64,000 nt of DNA, taken from the NCBI RefSeq assembly GCF_031755915.1, contig NC_083384.1, positions 27,384,001 through 27,448,000 of the forward strand, given 5' to 3'. Position 1 is the stretch's first letter, and each line of letters starts with the position of its first letter. The stretch is from Ziziphus jujuba. Taxonomy: Eukaryota > Streptophyta > Magnoliopsida > Rosales > Rhamnaceae. Position numbers and translations under genes: made by a program. A model generated the notes under the pieces. That model saw only the letters and a list, made by a program, of their open reading frames with translations. It was not told the DNA's origin and made no database searches. Of this stretch, positions 26,501-39,340 are shown in pieces.

Positions 26501-26887
26501 CTATCATTAACCTCCAACTACAAGACCCCACTTCACCCAAATATATATAAAAAAAATTAAAAACAAAAAGGTACAAGGGGGTGAAAGGCCAAACCTTTGA
26601 ATTCAGGGGACAAGTGCTGGCGTTTGGAAATGTCTAGTTTGATCTCCTCAAAGTCTATACCATTAACTCTATCAAAAAAATAAATAAACAACCCAATTTT
26701 AGCAAATCGTATATTAAAGAACAGAAAATCTATATACTGAAAAAAAAAAAAAAAAAAAAAAAAAGAAGAAGAAGAAGAAGAAGAAGAAGAAGAATTACTT
26801 GCAGAAGATTATAACTGCCCGCGATGGCTGGGACAACCTATCTGCATAAACTTTGAGCTTCATAGTATTAGTTTTCCTATTTTCCAT
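23553..26887 (-). CDS. GSTT1: Theta-class glutathione S-transferase
   Basis: Glutathione transferase of the theta class, which has glutathione peroxidase activity toward organic hydroperoxides. Seven exons on the minus strand: 26799-26887, 26595-26668, 26142-26202, 25361-25414, 24845-24924, 24240-24445 and 23553-23765; the summed frame is 258 residues. The N-terminal thioredoxin-fold domain has the LSQPSRAV segment with the glutathione-activating Ser, then INPMAQVPAIVDG and FESHAILIY-like HSILIYIA. The helical C-domain has YPADLFRRAKINSVLDWHH, LRRGA and QPSIADLSLVCEIMQLE. The start could be 26887 or the in-frame ATG at 26863, whose product begins MKLKVYADRLSQ as in the family. The last three residues are SKM, a peroxisomal PTS1-type tripeptide; plant GSTTs are known to be peroxisomal. 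The symbol is by class, not proven orthology. Confidence 0.92.
23911..24175 (-). repeat. Retroposon 3'-end-like sequence inside a GSTT intron
   Basis: Lies in the last intron of the theta GST. Read on the minus strand it ends '...atcaatgaaaggttgtttc' followed by an A run (T run at about 23912-23920), like plant LINE or SINE tails. The upstream part includes a 'ggtttggtccggtggtcaa' segment. I found no clear target-site duplication, so the left border is approximate. Confidence 0.4.
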
Positions 26888-27300
26888 TGTGTAAAAATGT
26901 TTCCCCTTAGTATCAGTCTGTTTGTGGGATTTGTTAGTGGCAGTGTTTTCTGACTTCGTCTATGATCTTATTCTTATCCGTTCTCATGGAGAAGACATAC
27001 CCACACTCAAGGCCAAGTTGGAAAATTCTTGATCTTTGATTTAAAGAATTAATAATAAATAACGCATTGGTAAAAAAAAACTAACCAATAAAAAAAATAA
27101 AAAATAAAAATTCATTGGTAAAAATAACAAGTAATATCCGTTTAACCTGATTAAAAAGCATATTTAATACATCTATAAAACTTCACAATTATACAAAATT
27201 AAACAAAAAAAGAAAAACTAGTCTCATACACATATTCATTTCTTGTCATAAAATAAAAATAAAAAACTAAAAACATAATTGAAAACATATAACTATAATA

Positions 27301-27333
<33 letters not shown>

Positions 27334-29469
27334 AATTATATTTCTTTCCTCCTAAAACTCTCCTCAAATAGGTTTATATTATAAATTAGAGTTTTTTTTT
27401 ATTATTATTATATACAATAAAATTATCAAAAATATTAATTCTTAATTTATGAAACGGTTTTTAACAAGTCTTAACAGGTTTGACTTGTTTTGGCCCCGAC
27501 AAATGAGGTAGGGCTAGACCATAACGATGATAATTTCATCTGGATTCGTTGTTAATGGTTATGTGTTATTTTGCCAAGTCCGTACAAAACTTTCACAAAA
27601 ACTCTACTTAGATAAATTATTATTGATTTTGCTTTTTTGGGTTTTAAAAAATTGTTTTTTCTCTTTTTATCTTAGAAATGTTCAAAATTAAGACTTCTTC
27701 CAAAAAATGGAAAATAAGCTTACAAGAAGTCCAATTTTCTTTTAATGAATATATTACTTTCCAATTATATCTTTATATTCCTTTAGAAAGTTACAAAACT
27801 ACCTGACAAATCAAAATCTTTATTTCCATCCAAACATTCAACAATTTTTGAATGAAAGCTCCTTCTAATAAATCTAACTCATTATTCATAAAAAATTTAC
27901 TACAAAAATTCTATCTAATAGTAATTTTGTTTGAAAAAATAGTGATTTTATCGTTAGGTTTTATACAAATATAATAAAGATCTAAAAATTAAACCATTTA
28001 AATTAATAATATTCAAAATAACAATAAATAAACAGTACCATATAGTAAGAATTATAATGTTAACTAATAATGCAGGTGTCACTCGGTGGCAACAACTACC
28101 CTTGAAAAACTCATTATCAAAAGAAAAGAAAAAGAAAAACCACCCTTGAAAAACATAGCAAATAAAAAAGAAAAAGAACATACAGTCGAATATTTACTCA
28201 TAAGACAATATAAAAGTTTGGTAGTATTTTCCAGCGACTTTATTAACCCTAAGGTGAATTATTTATGGATTTATAGAACAATATATTAATGCATTTAAAC
28301 TCAAGCCATTAAAAATAAAACAAAAAAATGATTAAGAAAAAAATTTTTTTTTTTCAATCATGACATAGCGGAGGAGAGATTGATATCCAAATTAAGGATT
28401 GAGTCATATGCCTATGAGTATAGGCAAAGAAAGTTATGATAATTTTTTATAATGTATGTGAATTTGGTTATATCTAAAAATAGGTTTTGTTACTTATCAT
28501 TATTAATAGCTGTTATTGGTGAGACCGTATAGAGTTGACACAACATCAGTTAATTAGTTCGTTAAAACTAAATATCTATATAAATATATATATATATATA
28601 TATATAGCATTTGTTAATTAGACATTTATTGGTTAAACTGTTACTAAACTATAAGACTCATTGGTCATGTATTATTAGTAGTGCTTGGGGTATTAAAATG
28701 TGAGTTTTATTATTTGTTATTAACGGTGTCCCTTATAATTTTATATAGTAAATTTTAATTAAAATAATTTTATTATTTTTTATTTTAAAATTTTAAAAAT
28801 AAATTTTTTAATGTTAATCATTTAAATTATTATTTGGCATATAAATTTTACATAATTATTTCCCAATGATAACAGATAACATTTTTTCTAAAAAATTCAG
28901 CAAATAGTTTGCCAAATAATATGACAAAGATAATATGTCATTTTTTTATTAGTTGACAAATATATATAACTAAAATAAGAATAAATTAATCATTTAAGAA
29001 ATAAGTATAACCAAATAATAAACCAATAAAATAATATCATGGCATAATATTATAGTATTTGTAAATTATTTGGTAAACTTTATGATGCCTCTAGCATTTT
29101 TGTATTATATTTACCTACAAATTTTTAAAAGAAAATTCTAACGTCAAAATGATTATGAAATCAAAGTAATTAATATAAAATTAAAGAGTTTAATTTTTTT
29201 ATATATTTTTTGGATGGTGATTATTTAATTAGTTTTCAATTTTTTATAAAAATTATTTTTCATTTAATGTTTAAAGTTTGCTTTCTAAATTATTAATAAC
29301 TTTTTACGTTGTAAGAGTAATAATTTTTTATCATTATACTACTTATTTGAAACTTTTTCATAATTTAAGCCTTAAGGGTGTTATTTGCAAATTATTATTA
29401 TTATTAGTAAATAAATAAGGGCGTTATTCGTAAGTACTAATATTTAATGGTGCTTTTGTATATTTTACC

Positions 29470-29513
<44 letters not shown>

Positions 29514-30735
29514 AAATTATACAAAACCCTCTTAAACTCCTAGTTAGTAACAAAAAATAAAAATGAAAAAAATAATCCATAATCTTATTAATCCCTAAAC
29601 TATGGAAAAAGTTAAAAATAAAAACAATAATGATTTAAATCTTCATATCACCTTTACAAAAAATAAATACCATGAATATTTTTTGAAATCAAAATATTGA
29701 ATGTATAACAATTTGGTAAAAGAAAAATTTGAAGAAGAAAAAAAAATTATTAAGAAAGGCTTCTTTTTCTTTTTCTTTTTCTTTTTTTTTTTAATTACAA
29801 CATAAGAAATTTTGGTAGACATTAAAAGTTAAATAATTACCACGTAAAAGAAAAACACAAAACCTATGGGCTTTTTTTTTCTTTTTTTTTTTTTTTTTTT
29901 GCTTAAACACAAAACTTACGGGCTCACTACTTTAACTAGTAGTGCCAGAGATACGAATGCTATACAAAATTCAATAATGAATAATTAGTTATATAATATC
30001 AAAGGATTTTGTTGTGGTGAGCTACATTTTTTTTTAAGTAAATTACTATTGAGCTACATAAAATTTATAGTTTTTCTAAATCATAATACAGTAGCCAAAG
30101 ATTTTACCATTTCAAAAGAAATTGGAGTTACGTCTCTTATCCATTTCCATCCAAGAGTTTTTATATGCTTCCTTATGCCCTTTTAAGATCTCAAAAAATG
30201 TACAATTTTTTTTTTTTCTCTTAAGAATGCATTCCAAAATTTGTCACGACAAAAATAATAATAATAAGCATTTTTAATAATACTCTTTATTTTAAAGAGC
30301 ATAATTATAGTTTAAAGAATATCTTGAATAATTTTTAAGAATAAAAATTAAAATTGTTTTTATCAAACTTTAATGATATTCTCTATAATTATCTTTTACT
30401 TTGCCTTTTCCCTTTAGCAATTACAATTCACTTTTCTTTTTTTTCTTTGTATTTTTCTCCTCCCTATACCAAAGTAGTACTTTAAAAACTTGAAATATGA
30501 AATTATAATAGTAAATTAACTAAAACTGTGCATAGAAAATTGTATAAAAATAAATGATTTCATTAAAAGTCTCTTTTCAGAAAGTTAAACTCCAGTTTTT
30601 ATTTCAATTTTTCAATTAAAAATGTTTATTGAAATTATAAAAATAAAATATGATTCTTTAAAATAGAGGGAAAAAAAAAAAAGGGTTTTATAGAGTTGGT
30701 CAAAGATATTTTAAATACATAAGATTTCTACTTTT
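26888..30735. other. AT-rich spacer downstream of the GSTT promoter
   Basis: No gene is supported. The GSTT promoter would be in the first few hundred bases (around 26.9-27.2 kb) with no striking TATA box. There are (TA)n runs near 27303-27328, 28582-28605 and 29473-29510 and many A/T homopolymers. Short frames at 27954-28289 are low-complexity. Confidence 0.5.
29473..29510. repeat. (TA)n microsatellite
   Basis: A long uninterrupted TA run in intergenic DNA, likely polymorphic in length. Confidence 0.85.
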
Positions 30736-31265
30736 CTTTCTTTTTTTTTTTTTCTTGGAAATAAGGATCCATAGTCAGGAGCTAGCATTATAACCTCTCT
30801 TTCAATTCCTACAACTCATAAAAGAAGAGGAAAACAAGAAATATCCAAAGAGCCAAAAATGGGATGTAAACAGCCCATTGACAGGCCAAATGAGCTAAGC
30901 ATATTAGCACTTCTAGGGATCCAACAAAACAACAAAGTAAAGGTAGGAAATTAACTTCAAAATGCTATCCACCAAATGTGCAGCAGACCAAATGAAGGGT
31001 TGAATTCATTGCTCTGTTAAAGGTTTTGCATAACACCTTTTAGCTTCACTCTCCACAATTTACCTACCTTGCTCCAACCTTCACACAAAGCCACTGGGAA
31101 GGCCTTGTAAATAGCAAGCACCTCAGCAACTTCTGGAAATCTCCATCACCTCCTTACATGTATGAATCGTAATCACCTTCCCATTATGATCCCTTGCAAT
31201 TACGCGAACAGCATCGAACTGCCTCCCCATCGCAACATCTGTGTTGAGTTTATAGATTTTTTTGC
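30736..31265 (-). pseudogene. Relic of a LINE-type RNase H-like domain
   Basis: The minus strand from about 31260 reads KIYKLNTDVA, then AVRVIARDHNGKVI, then (after a frame change) AEVLAIYKAFPVALCEGW. Near 30870-30930, in another frame, come 'PRSAN' and 'AHLACQWA' pieces. These are the hallmarks of the plant RNase H-like (RVT_3) domain found at the end of plant LINE ORFs: KxNxD, xxRDxxGxV, AExxAxxxA and RxxNxxAHxLA. Several stops and frameshifts interrupt it. A T run at about 30736-30752 fits a poly(A) tail on the minus strand, so it is probably the 3' end of a dead, 5'-truncated LINE. Confidence 0.75.
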
Positions 31266-31463
31266 TTTTCCTTTTCCTTACCAATGATTTTATTAACCCA
31301 CTAATAATTTACCAATTCCCTATGATATAAACAATGTAGTCCACTAAATCATAATTTTGATTTTTTTGAACATCACTGGATGACTGCCGATGTAACTAAA
31401 GCAGTGTATGTGACATATATATCCAATGATTATGACCTGCCTTTGCTTGATTACCATAGCATC

Positions 31464-31504
<41 letters not shown>

Positions 31505-33578
31505 TGCCCCCCACAAATGAGAGGGAAAAGAGAAATATATATATATATAAATATTTGTATTGCTGCTCAAAAGAAAAATATTGTATTATGATTGCAAATT
31601 TTATTTAAAAGGGAATAAATAAATATATAATTTAATTTATAAAGAAATAAAACAATCAAAGGTTTAATTTATTTTTTCCTTTTTTTTTTTTTAGGTCTAC
31701 TAGAAACTGTCACGGCTATTTTTTTTTTTTAATGAAATATTTTATTTTTTTTAATGTTAAACTCCCCAACTAAATTATTATTATTATTTTTTTTGGGAGT
31801 TTCTTTTATGATTAAATTATTTTGGAGTTAAATAATGGCTATAAGAAGTAAATGATAGTAAATGACATAGACTATAAGAATGGAAGCAATGAAGGAGGGA
31901 AGTTTGAGTATGATATTTTTTCTCCAACGGAGGTGTGCCCGAACTTCTAGATGCATTAATTGATAAACCTCGAAAAGGGAGAGTGATAATCAGATATTTG
32001 GGGCCCACAGGAATCAGGTGCGTGACGTACATCGTAAATCCAGACTGAGGTTCTTGATCGGATGTTGACTAATCCCATTGATGCCACACCCCATGTCCAT
32101 TTGCCATTTGGCATTTAATTCTACATTGAATGCATATTAGCATGCATTCCCTTTCCCCATGCTTCCCAACCCCTTCCCAATGCCATTTTCTTTTTTATTT
32201 ATTTGTTTCTATTTGTATGACTTTTCACATACATTCCACAAGTCCAAAGTGTTTATTTTTTCTTTTCTTTTTTTTAGCTCAATATTTTTTCTTTTCTTTG
32301 TGTTAGAAATTAGATATTGGAATTACAGACATTGCATAATAAAACAGTAGATTTTAATACCGTACTGGTTTTATTTATAAAAGTACATTTAAAAAAAAAA
32401 AAAAAACAAAACAAAACTTAGAAACGTTGTTTATACTTTCATGCATTCGTACTGATACTGCCAATGAACAGCCCATTGTATGATAAAAATAAGTAAATAA
32501 ATAATAAAAATCAACTCATTCTAAAATATCTGTAAGGATAAACATATTTTTGGCTAACCAATGTGAGGGAAATGTTTTCTATCCGTTTACAAAGAAAAAA
32601 CATTAAAAATAAATTTTTTTTGTTACTTATTTAATATATATATATATATATATATATTTGGTAAACCTATGTTTTATTGTTAGATTATTAAAACTATATA
32701 TTCTTTTTTTTTTTTTTTTTGAATCAGATTGTTAAAACTACATTAAAAGAAAGAGAATTTGTGCATAAGTAATCACCAATAAGTCAATAACTTGATGCAT
32801 AGTAGACCATGGGCGTCACTTTATACATAATCCTAGATATATATTTTTATTGGCCCATGCATCTATTATTACAAAATTATATATATTAAAATTTTCATTT
32901 TACTAGAAGATGTGGACAGCTCATATTGCTTAATATTGCCTAATTACATGTAATTGTGGATTAAATATCTTATAAGTTACATATAATGGAATTTGTATAT
33001 ATTGAATGGGTATTCTTTCACATATGATAAATTTAAAGAGGGAAATTTTTTTGTAGATTGGAGTCTTTTTTTTCTTTTTTTGGGGAAAGAAATTGGAGTG
33101 TGATTAGAACTGAAATTATAACCAATAATCATTTATTATTTGTATTAAGTAGACTCTTTTTTATGATTAAGTAATCTAAGACAAGATAATTACAAAAATG
33201 GTAAACAATGTACTGATTGTCGTATGCACGCAGACAAAAGGTAAAGGCCACCTTACGCGCTCACCAAAATTCGCTCACCAAAATTCTAGTCAGATAGTGA
33301 GAGATCATCGCCCACTGATTGAAAACGAATGGATAAGGATCAAGAGCGCATTGGTAAGTAAATGAAACCCGGTCCCAGGGAATCATTTCTGCTTCAAGAG
33401 AGAAAAAACCGGGAAAAACCAAAAAAAAAAAATTGCCAGCAAGGACGAGTCAGAGCCCAGGAGGAGCAGAGGAGAGAAAGAAACTGAAAAAAATTAAATA
33501 AATAAACGGAGGACCATTTTCGATTTGCTCAGTACTTCACAGAAGACAGAGAGAGTAAACCAGTAATGGCATTGTGGC
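31266..33578. other. Spacer and upstream region of the MCTP gene
   Basis: No coding region is supported. It holds (TA)n runs near 31468-31494 and 32636-32657 and T/A homopolymers. The last 350 bases are less AT-rich and probably contain promoter elements of the MCTP gene. Confidence 0.45.
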
Positions 33579-33586
33579 TATAAATA
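33579..33586 (+). promoter_or_regulatory. TATA box candidate for the MCTP gene
   Basis: A 'tataaata' lies just before a (CT)n run (33598-33632). Together with the leader exon this makes a plausible core promoter about 2.7 kb upstream of the coding start. Confidence 0.5.
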
Positions 33587-33594
33587 CATCACCA

Positions 33595-33597
<3 letters not shown>

Positions 33598-33634
<37 letters not shown>

Positions 33635-36322
33635 ATTTTGTCCATTTTCCTTCTCGTTTTTTGCGCCAAGTGAACACGGACGCCTCTCTCTCTCTTTTAT
33701 ATTGCTCTGAATTCGATGCTTTTACTTTAATGGTGGAGGTGGAGGTGGAGGCACTCTGAGGGCTGTTGAAAAGGGCGAAAAGCGGCTAACGAAAACGTTT
33801 GGCTTTGAAAGATATTAGGTAGGATTTTCCAACTACAAAGCACCTACGTAATTTTTTTTTTTTTTTTCCTTCTTCCTACGTCTCTACATTATTATTCTTT
33901 TGGTTTAAATTTTTTTTTAATTTCTAAATCGTTCATTATCTTTTTCCGTAATCTTTTTTTTTGGCACTATTATGAAATCTATTTGCAACTCCGGTTCTTG
34001 TTGTGGTTTTGGATTTTTATTTTTTATTTTTTATTTTTTGCATGCGAGTAAGAGATCAATTCAAAGAGAAAACGGCGTTATTTTTATTCAATGTGTTTGT
34101 TTCAGTTTGAATGTCACACTCTAAGCGTTTCTATATATATATATATATAACAAAAAAACAAGCCGAGAAAATCTTCAAACCCGTTACTGATCTGCGGTTG
34201 GTGAAGTTTTTTGCTCCTCATTCTTGTCTCTTCTTTGGTGATTCAGAACATTTTATAAACTCTAATTTGCATTTTTTTTTTTTTGTTGGTGCACAATCTG
34301 AATATTTGAGTTCGATTTTTGGTGTAACTTCTAATTGGTAATTTTCTCGGGAAAACAGAGGAAAATTGAAGTTTTTAAGTTTTCCTTCACTTTCTGTTCT
34401 CTGTCTACAGTGTTTCCAGACGTTTGAAAATTCTTGTATTTTCCAAAATCCGTCCTTTAGTGTGTTCCATTTTGTTACATCTTCTCCACAACCAAACAAG
34501 TCATGAAGATCAAAGGGCTTTTTCCTTTTTTTTTTTTAATTTGTCTGTTCTTTTTTCTTTTTATATGTTTCCAATTTGTCTTTATGTGACTTATATTAGT
34601 GAAATCGCCTATTTAGAAAGGCTCATGTGTAAGCGGGCTTTTAGGATCTTTTGCTTGCTTGAAGCATTGGGTGTTATATATTAATATACTCAAATTATTT
34701 TTATAATATGTTTATCAAAAATAATATGTATTAGATCCTTTTACGAGGGAGTATTGCACGTGCTTCTGCACAGAAAGTCTTGATCTGTTCCCTCTTCTTA
34801 ATCCAACTCATGAAAATTGTTTTAATATAAAAGTGATACTTTTAGTAATTCTTAAGTTTGAGCTAAAATTAGATCTTCTATAGTTTCAACTCCGTTGGCC
34901 ATTTGTACTTTATGCCTCATATTCTGCTCTTTGAAAATGTGAGCAATATTTTTTTATTTTTTTCTTTGACCAATTTCCGTTAGATTAGGTTGGTATTTAT
35001 TTACCGAAAAGATTAGGCTGGTAATATTATTTTAATTAATTTGTATCCTGTTGTTGCTTGGCTGTTAGTTTCATTTTACAACCATTTCGAAGACAAGTCA
35101 CAAGCTGATCTTCTTTTTTAATTAAAATAATAATAATAATAATCTTCTTCAAGGCTTTATGTTTTATTTAATGGTTACGATTTTTTTTATTTCCAAACAT
35201 ATTTTGGTGTTTTTATTAGTAGAGAGATGTGTCAACATCTTTATTTTCATTAAAAAATTGAAAAAAAAAAAAGAGAGAGAGTCAGCATCTTTATTTGACC
35301 TCTTAATATGGGGCCTATTAAAAGTCACATGTGGCCCTGGTAATGCATGTCTGGTCTGAAGAGTAATGACCCTTCAGTTTTTTCGTTGTGGAACTACTAA
35401 AATCCACATGTGACACCAACAATGCATGCTTGGCCTAATGGGTACTCTGCTATAAGTGTCTTCCATGCTGTGGAGATTCATTTCTCTGTGATAATAATGC
35501 TCTCTGTAATAGATAGTGAACACTAAACATAGCTGTTTTCTTCTTTGCAAGGAATCTGAATCAATCAATTAATATGATTTTTTTTGTTGTTTTTTTCATT
35601 GAATTTTCTTTCTCAATGATCCATATAGATTGTTTCATGCCTTTCCCTTCTTATGGCATTTGGTTTTGCACAAATGCTAATATACTTCTTTGGGGCCCCA
35701 ATTAATATTTGTATACAAAAATTTTAAGAAAAACTATGAATTTCTAATTCTAACTTTCATGCTGATATATATGGTCCTAAATCATTTGCTAATCAACATT
35801 GCTAATGATTCCTCTACTTCTTTCAAGATGTGGTCATTCCTCTTCCTTGTGGTTGTGAAATGCGATTCCATTTCAATTTCCTAGAGATTAACTTCTTATG
35901 ATCGAGCCAACAGTTTTTCATGTAATACTTTATGGTAGATCCAAACGACAGAAAACTATCTGTTTTCTAAGAAAATAATTTCCATTAATGCATGGTTTCT
36001 GTGAAAAAATGGAGCCTCATAATTTTATCATTTTCTAATTATTGTCTAAAGTTGTCTTCTGTTTCCTCTGTTGATGCATATTTGTTCATGCGTGTCTGCA
36101 TGCATTCTTAGAAGTGCATTGTTGTTGATTTTCCTACAAAGTTTCATCAAAAAGTTATTTCATTCATTATTTGGATAGTTTGCTTCTAAAATCTTTTTCA
36201 AAGTATATTATTTCTCTCTCTGTTACATTTCATTGCTAGAAAATTCACAAGCTAATACTTGTTCCCTGCATTGCAGATCCCTATAGTTTTTTCCGGCTTC
36301 TCCATTGTAGAGTTATATCACC
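33598..36322 (+). other. Probable 5' leader exon and long leader intron of the MCTP gene
   Basis: After the (CT)n run the sequence continues as a non-coding leader to a possible donor at 33819 (TTAG|gtagga). A matching acceptor is at 36276 (cattgcag|atcc), 46 bp before the MCTP start codon. The intron of about 2.46 kb is T-rich, as plant leader introns are. The leader would hold two tiny upstream frames, ATG at 33717 (4 codons) and ATG at 33730 (MVEVEVEAL, 9 codons). Within the intron, a diverged 45-bp repeat occurs at about 35320 and 35399. The donor choice is inference. Confidence 0.45.
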
Positions 36323-39300
36323 ATGGGCAACCTTAAACTAGGGGTAGATGTTGTAAGTGCTCACAACCTTTTGCCTAAAGATGGTCAGGGTTCATCTAGT
36401 GCCTTTGTGGAGCTTTATTTTGATGGGCAAAGGTTCCGAACTACCATTAAAGAAAAGGATCTTAATCCTGTTTGGAATGAAAGCTTCTATTTCAACATTT
36501 CTGATCCTTCCAACCTTCACTTTCTCACTCTTGATGCCTACATCTACAATAATGTCAGAGCTACCAACTCCAGGTCATTTCTGGGCAAGATTAGTCTCAC
36601 TGGGACTTCATTTGTTCCGTACTCTGATGCTCTTGTCTTGCATTATCCATTAGAAAAGCGTGGCATCTTTTCGCATGTGAGAGGAGAGCTTGGCCTGAAG
36701 GTTTATGTTACTGATGACCCATCCATAAAGTCCTCCACTCCAAACCCTGCTGTTGAATCACACCAAAATAAGGAACCAAACACACTGCATATGCAAGGTC
36801 CAGCAGTTCCCAGCGCTGTCACAAACACTAATAAGGCTGAGACAAGACATACATTTCATCATCTTCCTAATCCCCATCACCATGAACATAAGCATCATTC
36901 ATCACCTCTAGAAGTTTCTCATCCTGAAACAAAGTATGAGGTTAATCAGATGAAAGCTGAATCCCAGCCGCCAAAGCTGGTCCGTGTGTACTCTGAAGCA
37001 TCATCGCAACCTATAGACTATGCACTTAAAGAGACAAGCCCTTTCCTTGGAGGTGGAAGAGTTGTTGGTGGTCGTGTCATTCATGGAGACAAGACGGCAA
37101 GCACTTATGATCTTGTTGAAAGGATGTATTTTCTCTATGTAAGGGTTGTCAAAGCTCGTGAACTTCCTGCTATGGATGTTACAGGGAGTATTGATCCATT
37201 TGTGGAGGTGAAAATTGGAAACTACAAAGGAATTACAAAGCATTTTGAGAAGAAGCAAAATCCAGAATGGAATCAGGTGTTTGCCTTTTCAAAGGATAGA
37301 ATGCAAGCATCTGTTCTAGAAGTCGTGATTAAGGACAAAGATCTGGTAAAAGATGATTTTGTTGGGATTGTAAGGTTTGACATCAACGAGATTCCGTTGC
37401 GAGTCCCACCAGATAGCCCTCTGGCTCCAGAGTGGTACAGGCTTGAAGATAAAAAAGGAGAAAAGATTAAGGGTGAGCTGATGCTTGCAGTCTGGGTTGG
37501 AACCCAAGCAGATGAAGCTTTTTCTGATGCATGGCATTCTGATGCTGCCACACCTATTGATGGCTCACCAGCTGCCTCCACAGTGATTCGTTCAAAGGTC
37601 TATCATGCACCAAGGTTGTGGTATGTTCGTGTCAATGTCATTGAGGCACAAGATCTAGTTCCAACTGAGAAAAATCGTTTCCCAGATGTGTATGTTAAGG
37701 TTCAGATAGGACACCAGATTATGAAAACAAAACCAGTTCAGGCTCGGACTCTGAATGCTCTTTGGAATGAAGATATTTTGTTTGTCGCTGCTGAACCTTT
37801 TGAAGATCATCTGGTCCTTTCAGTTGAGGATCGTGTAGCTCCGGGCAAAGATGAAATCATTGGTAGAGTTATCATACCATTAAATGCTGTAGACAGGCGT
37901 GCTGATGATCGCATGATACATTCCCGTTGGTTTAACCTGGAAAAGCCAGTTGCTGTGGATGTAGATCAATTGAAGAAGGAAAAATTCTCTAGCCGGATTC
38001 ATCTCCGAGTTTGTCTAGATGGAGGATACCATGTTCTTGATGAGTCAACCCATTATAGTAGTGATCTTCGTCCCACAGCTAAACAGCTCTGGAAGCCATC
38101 AATAGGAGTTCTAGAACTTGGAATCTTGAATGCTGTAGGTCTCCATCCAATGAAAACACGCGATGGAAGGGGAACATCTGATACATACTGCGTAGCAAAG
38201 TATGGTCACAAGTGGGTTCGAACACGCACACTTGTTGATAACCTAAGTCCAAAATACAATGAGCAGTACACTTGGGAGGTTTTTGATCCAGCAACGGTTC
38301 TTACTGTTGGTGTGTTTGACAACAGCCAATTGGGGGAAAAGGGTCCAAATGGTAACAAGGACATAAAGATTGGAAAGGTACGGATTAGAATCTCAACTCT
38401 TGAAACAGGCCGCATATATACACACTCCTACCCGTTGTTGGTCCTCCAGCCTGCTGGTGTTAAGAAAATGGGAGAACTGCATTTGGCAATACGGTTTTCG
38501 TGCACTTCCTTTGTGAACATGCTTTATATATACTCAAAACCACTGCTGCCAAAAATGCACTATGTAAGGCCTTTTAGTGTTATGCAGCTTGACATGCTAC
38601 GACACCAAGCTGTCAACATAGTGGCAGCAAGGTTAAGCAGAGCAGAGCCACCACTTCGGAAAGAAGTGGTGGAATACATGTCTGATGTGGACTCTCACCT
38701 CTGGAGCATGCGAAGGAGCAAGGCAAATTTCTTTCGTCTAATGACAGTTTTCTCTGGATTATTTGCTGTTGGGAAATGGTTTGGGGATATATGCATGTGG
38801 AGAAATCCTATAACAACAGTGCTTGTCCATGTTCTCTATCTCATGCTTGTTTGCTTTCCCGAACTAATTCTGCCAACAGTTTTCCTCTATATGTTTCTAA
38901 TAGGGATATGGAATTTCCGCTACCGGCCTAGATATCCTCCTCATATGAACACGAAAATTTCACAAGCGGAGGCAGTTCATCCAGATGAGCTGGATGAGGA
39001 ATTTGACACATTCCCAACAACACGAAGTCCAGAGCTGGTGAGAATGAGATATGATAGGCTAAGGAGTGTGGCTGGTAGGATTCAAACTGTGGTGGGTGAT
39101 ATAGCAACGCAAGGAGAGCGGATTCAGGCACTGCTAAGCTGGAGAGATCCACGTGCTACGGCCATGTTTGTTACATTCTGCCTCATAGCAGCATTAGTAA
39201 TGTACGTGACACCATTCCAGATAGTGGCAGCTTTGGCAGGGTTTTATGTGATGAGGCATCCTAGGTTCCGCCATAGGTTGCCATCGGTGCCTATCAACTT

Positions 39301-39340
39301 CTTTCGCCGACTGCCTGCTAGGACTGATAGTATGTTGTAG
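36323..39340 (+). CDS. MCTP: Multiple C2 domain and transmembrane region protein (MCTP)
   Basis: Uninterrupted 1005-codon frame, typical of plant MCTP genes, whose coding part is usually intronless. MCTPs tether ER to plasma membrane, often at plasmodesmata, through Ca2+/phospholipid-binding C2 domains; relatives include QUIRKY and FTIP1. Four C2 domains are visible: residues about 5-110 (LKLGVDVVSAHNLL), 268-375 (LYVRVVKARELPAMD), 433-545 (WYVRVNVIEAQDLVP) and 594-710 (IGVLELGILNAVGLHP). The linker between C2-1 and C2-2 is His- and Pro-rich. The C-terminal PRT_C region has hydrophobic segments at about 830-862 and 945-980. The length and four-C2 layout place it in the long MCTP group, not the three-C2 FTIP1 group. 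The ATG is in a good context (caccATGG). Which Arabidopsis member is its orthologue is not settled. Confidence 0.95.
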   Translation: MGNLKLGVDVVSAHNLLPKDGQGSSSAFVELYFDGQRFRTTIKEKDLNPVWNESFYFNISDPSNLHFLTLDAYIYNNVRATNSRSFLGKISLTGTSFVPYSDALVLHYPLEKRGIFSHVRGELGLKVYVTDDPSIKSSTPNPAVESHQNKEPNTLHMQGPAVPSAVTNTNKAETRHTFHHLPNPHHHEHKHHSSPLEVSHPETKYEVNQMKAESQPPKLVRVYSEASSQPIDYALKETSPFLGGGRVVGGRVIHGDKTASTYDLVERMYFLYVRVVKARELPAMDVTGSIDPFVEVKIGNYKGITKHFEKKQNPEWNQVFAFSKDRMQASVLEVVIKDKDLVKDDFVGIVRFDINEIPLRVPPDSPLAPEWYRLEDKKGEKIKGELMLAVWVGTQADEAFSDAWHSDAATPIDGSPAASTVIRSKVYHAPRLWYVRVNVIEAQDLVPTEKNRFPDVYVKVQIGHQIMKTKPVQARTLNALWNEDILFVAAEPFEDHLVLSVEDRVAPGKDEIIGRVIIPLNAVDRRADDRMIHSRWFNLEKPVAVDVDQLKKEKFSSRIHLRVCLDGGYHVLDESTHYSSDLRPTAKQLWKPSIGVLELGILNAVGLHPMKTRDGRGTSDTYCVAKYGHKWVRTRTLVDNLSPKYNEQYTWEVFDPATVLTVGVFDNSQLGEKGPNGNKDIKIGKVRIRISTLETGRIYTHSYPLLVLQPAGVKKMGELHLAIRFSCTSFVNMLYIYSKPLLPKMHYVRPFSVMQLDMLRHQAVNIVAARLSRAEPPLRKEVVEYMSDVDSHLWSMRRSKANFFRLMTVFSGLFAVGKWFGDICMWRNPITTVLVHVLYLMLVCFPELILPTVFLYMFLIGIWNFRYRPRYPPHMNTKISQAEAVHPDELDEEFDTFPTTRSPELVRMRYDRLRSVAGRIQTVVGDIATQGERIQALLSWRDPRATAMFVTFCLIAALVMYVTPFQIVAALAGFYVMRHPRFRHRLPSVPINFFRRLPARTDSML

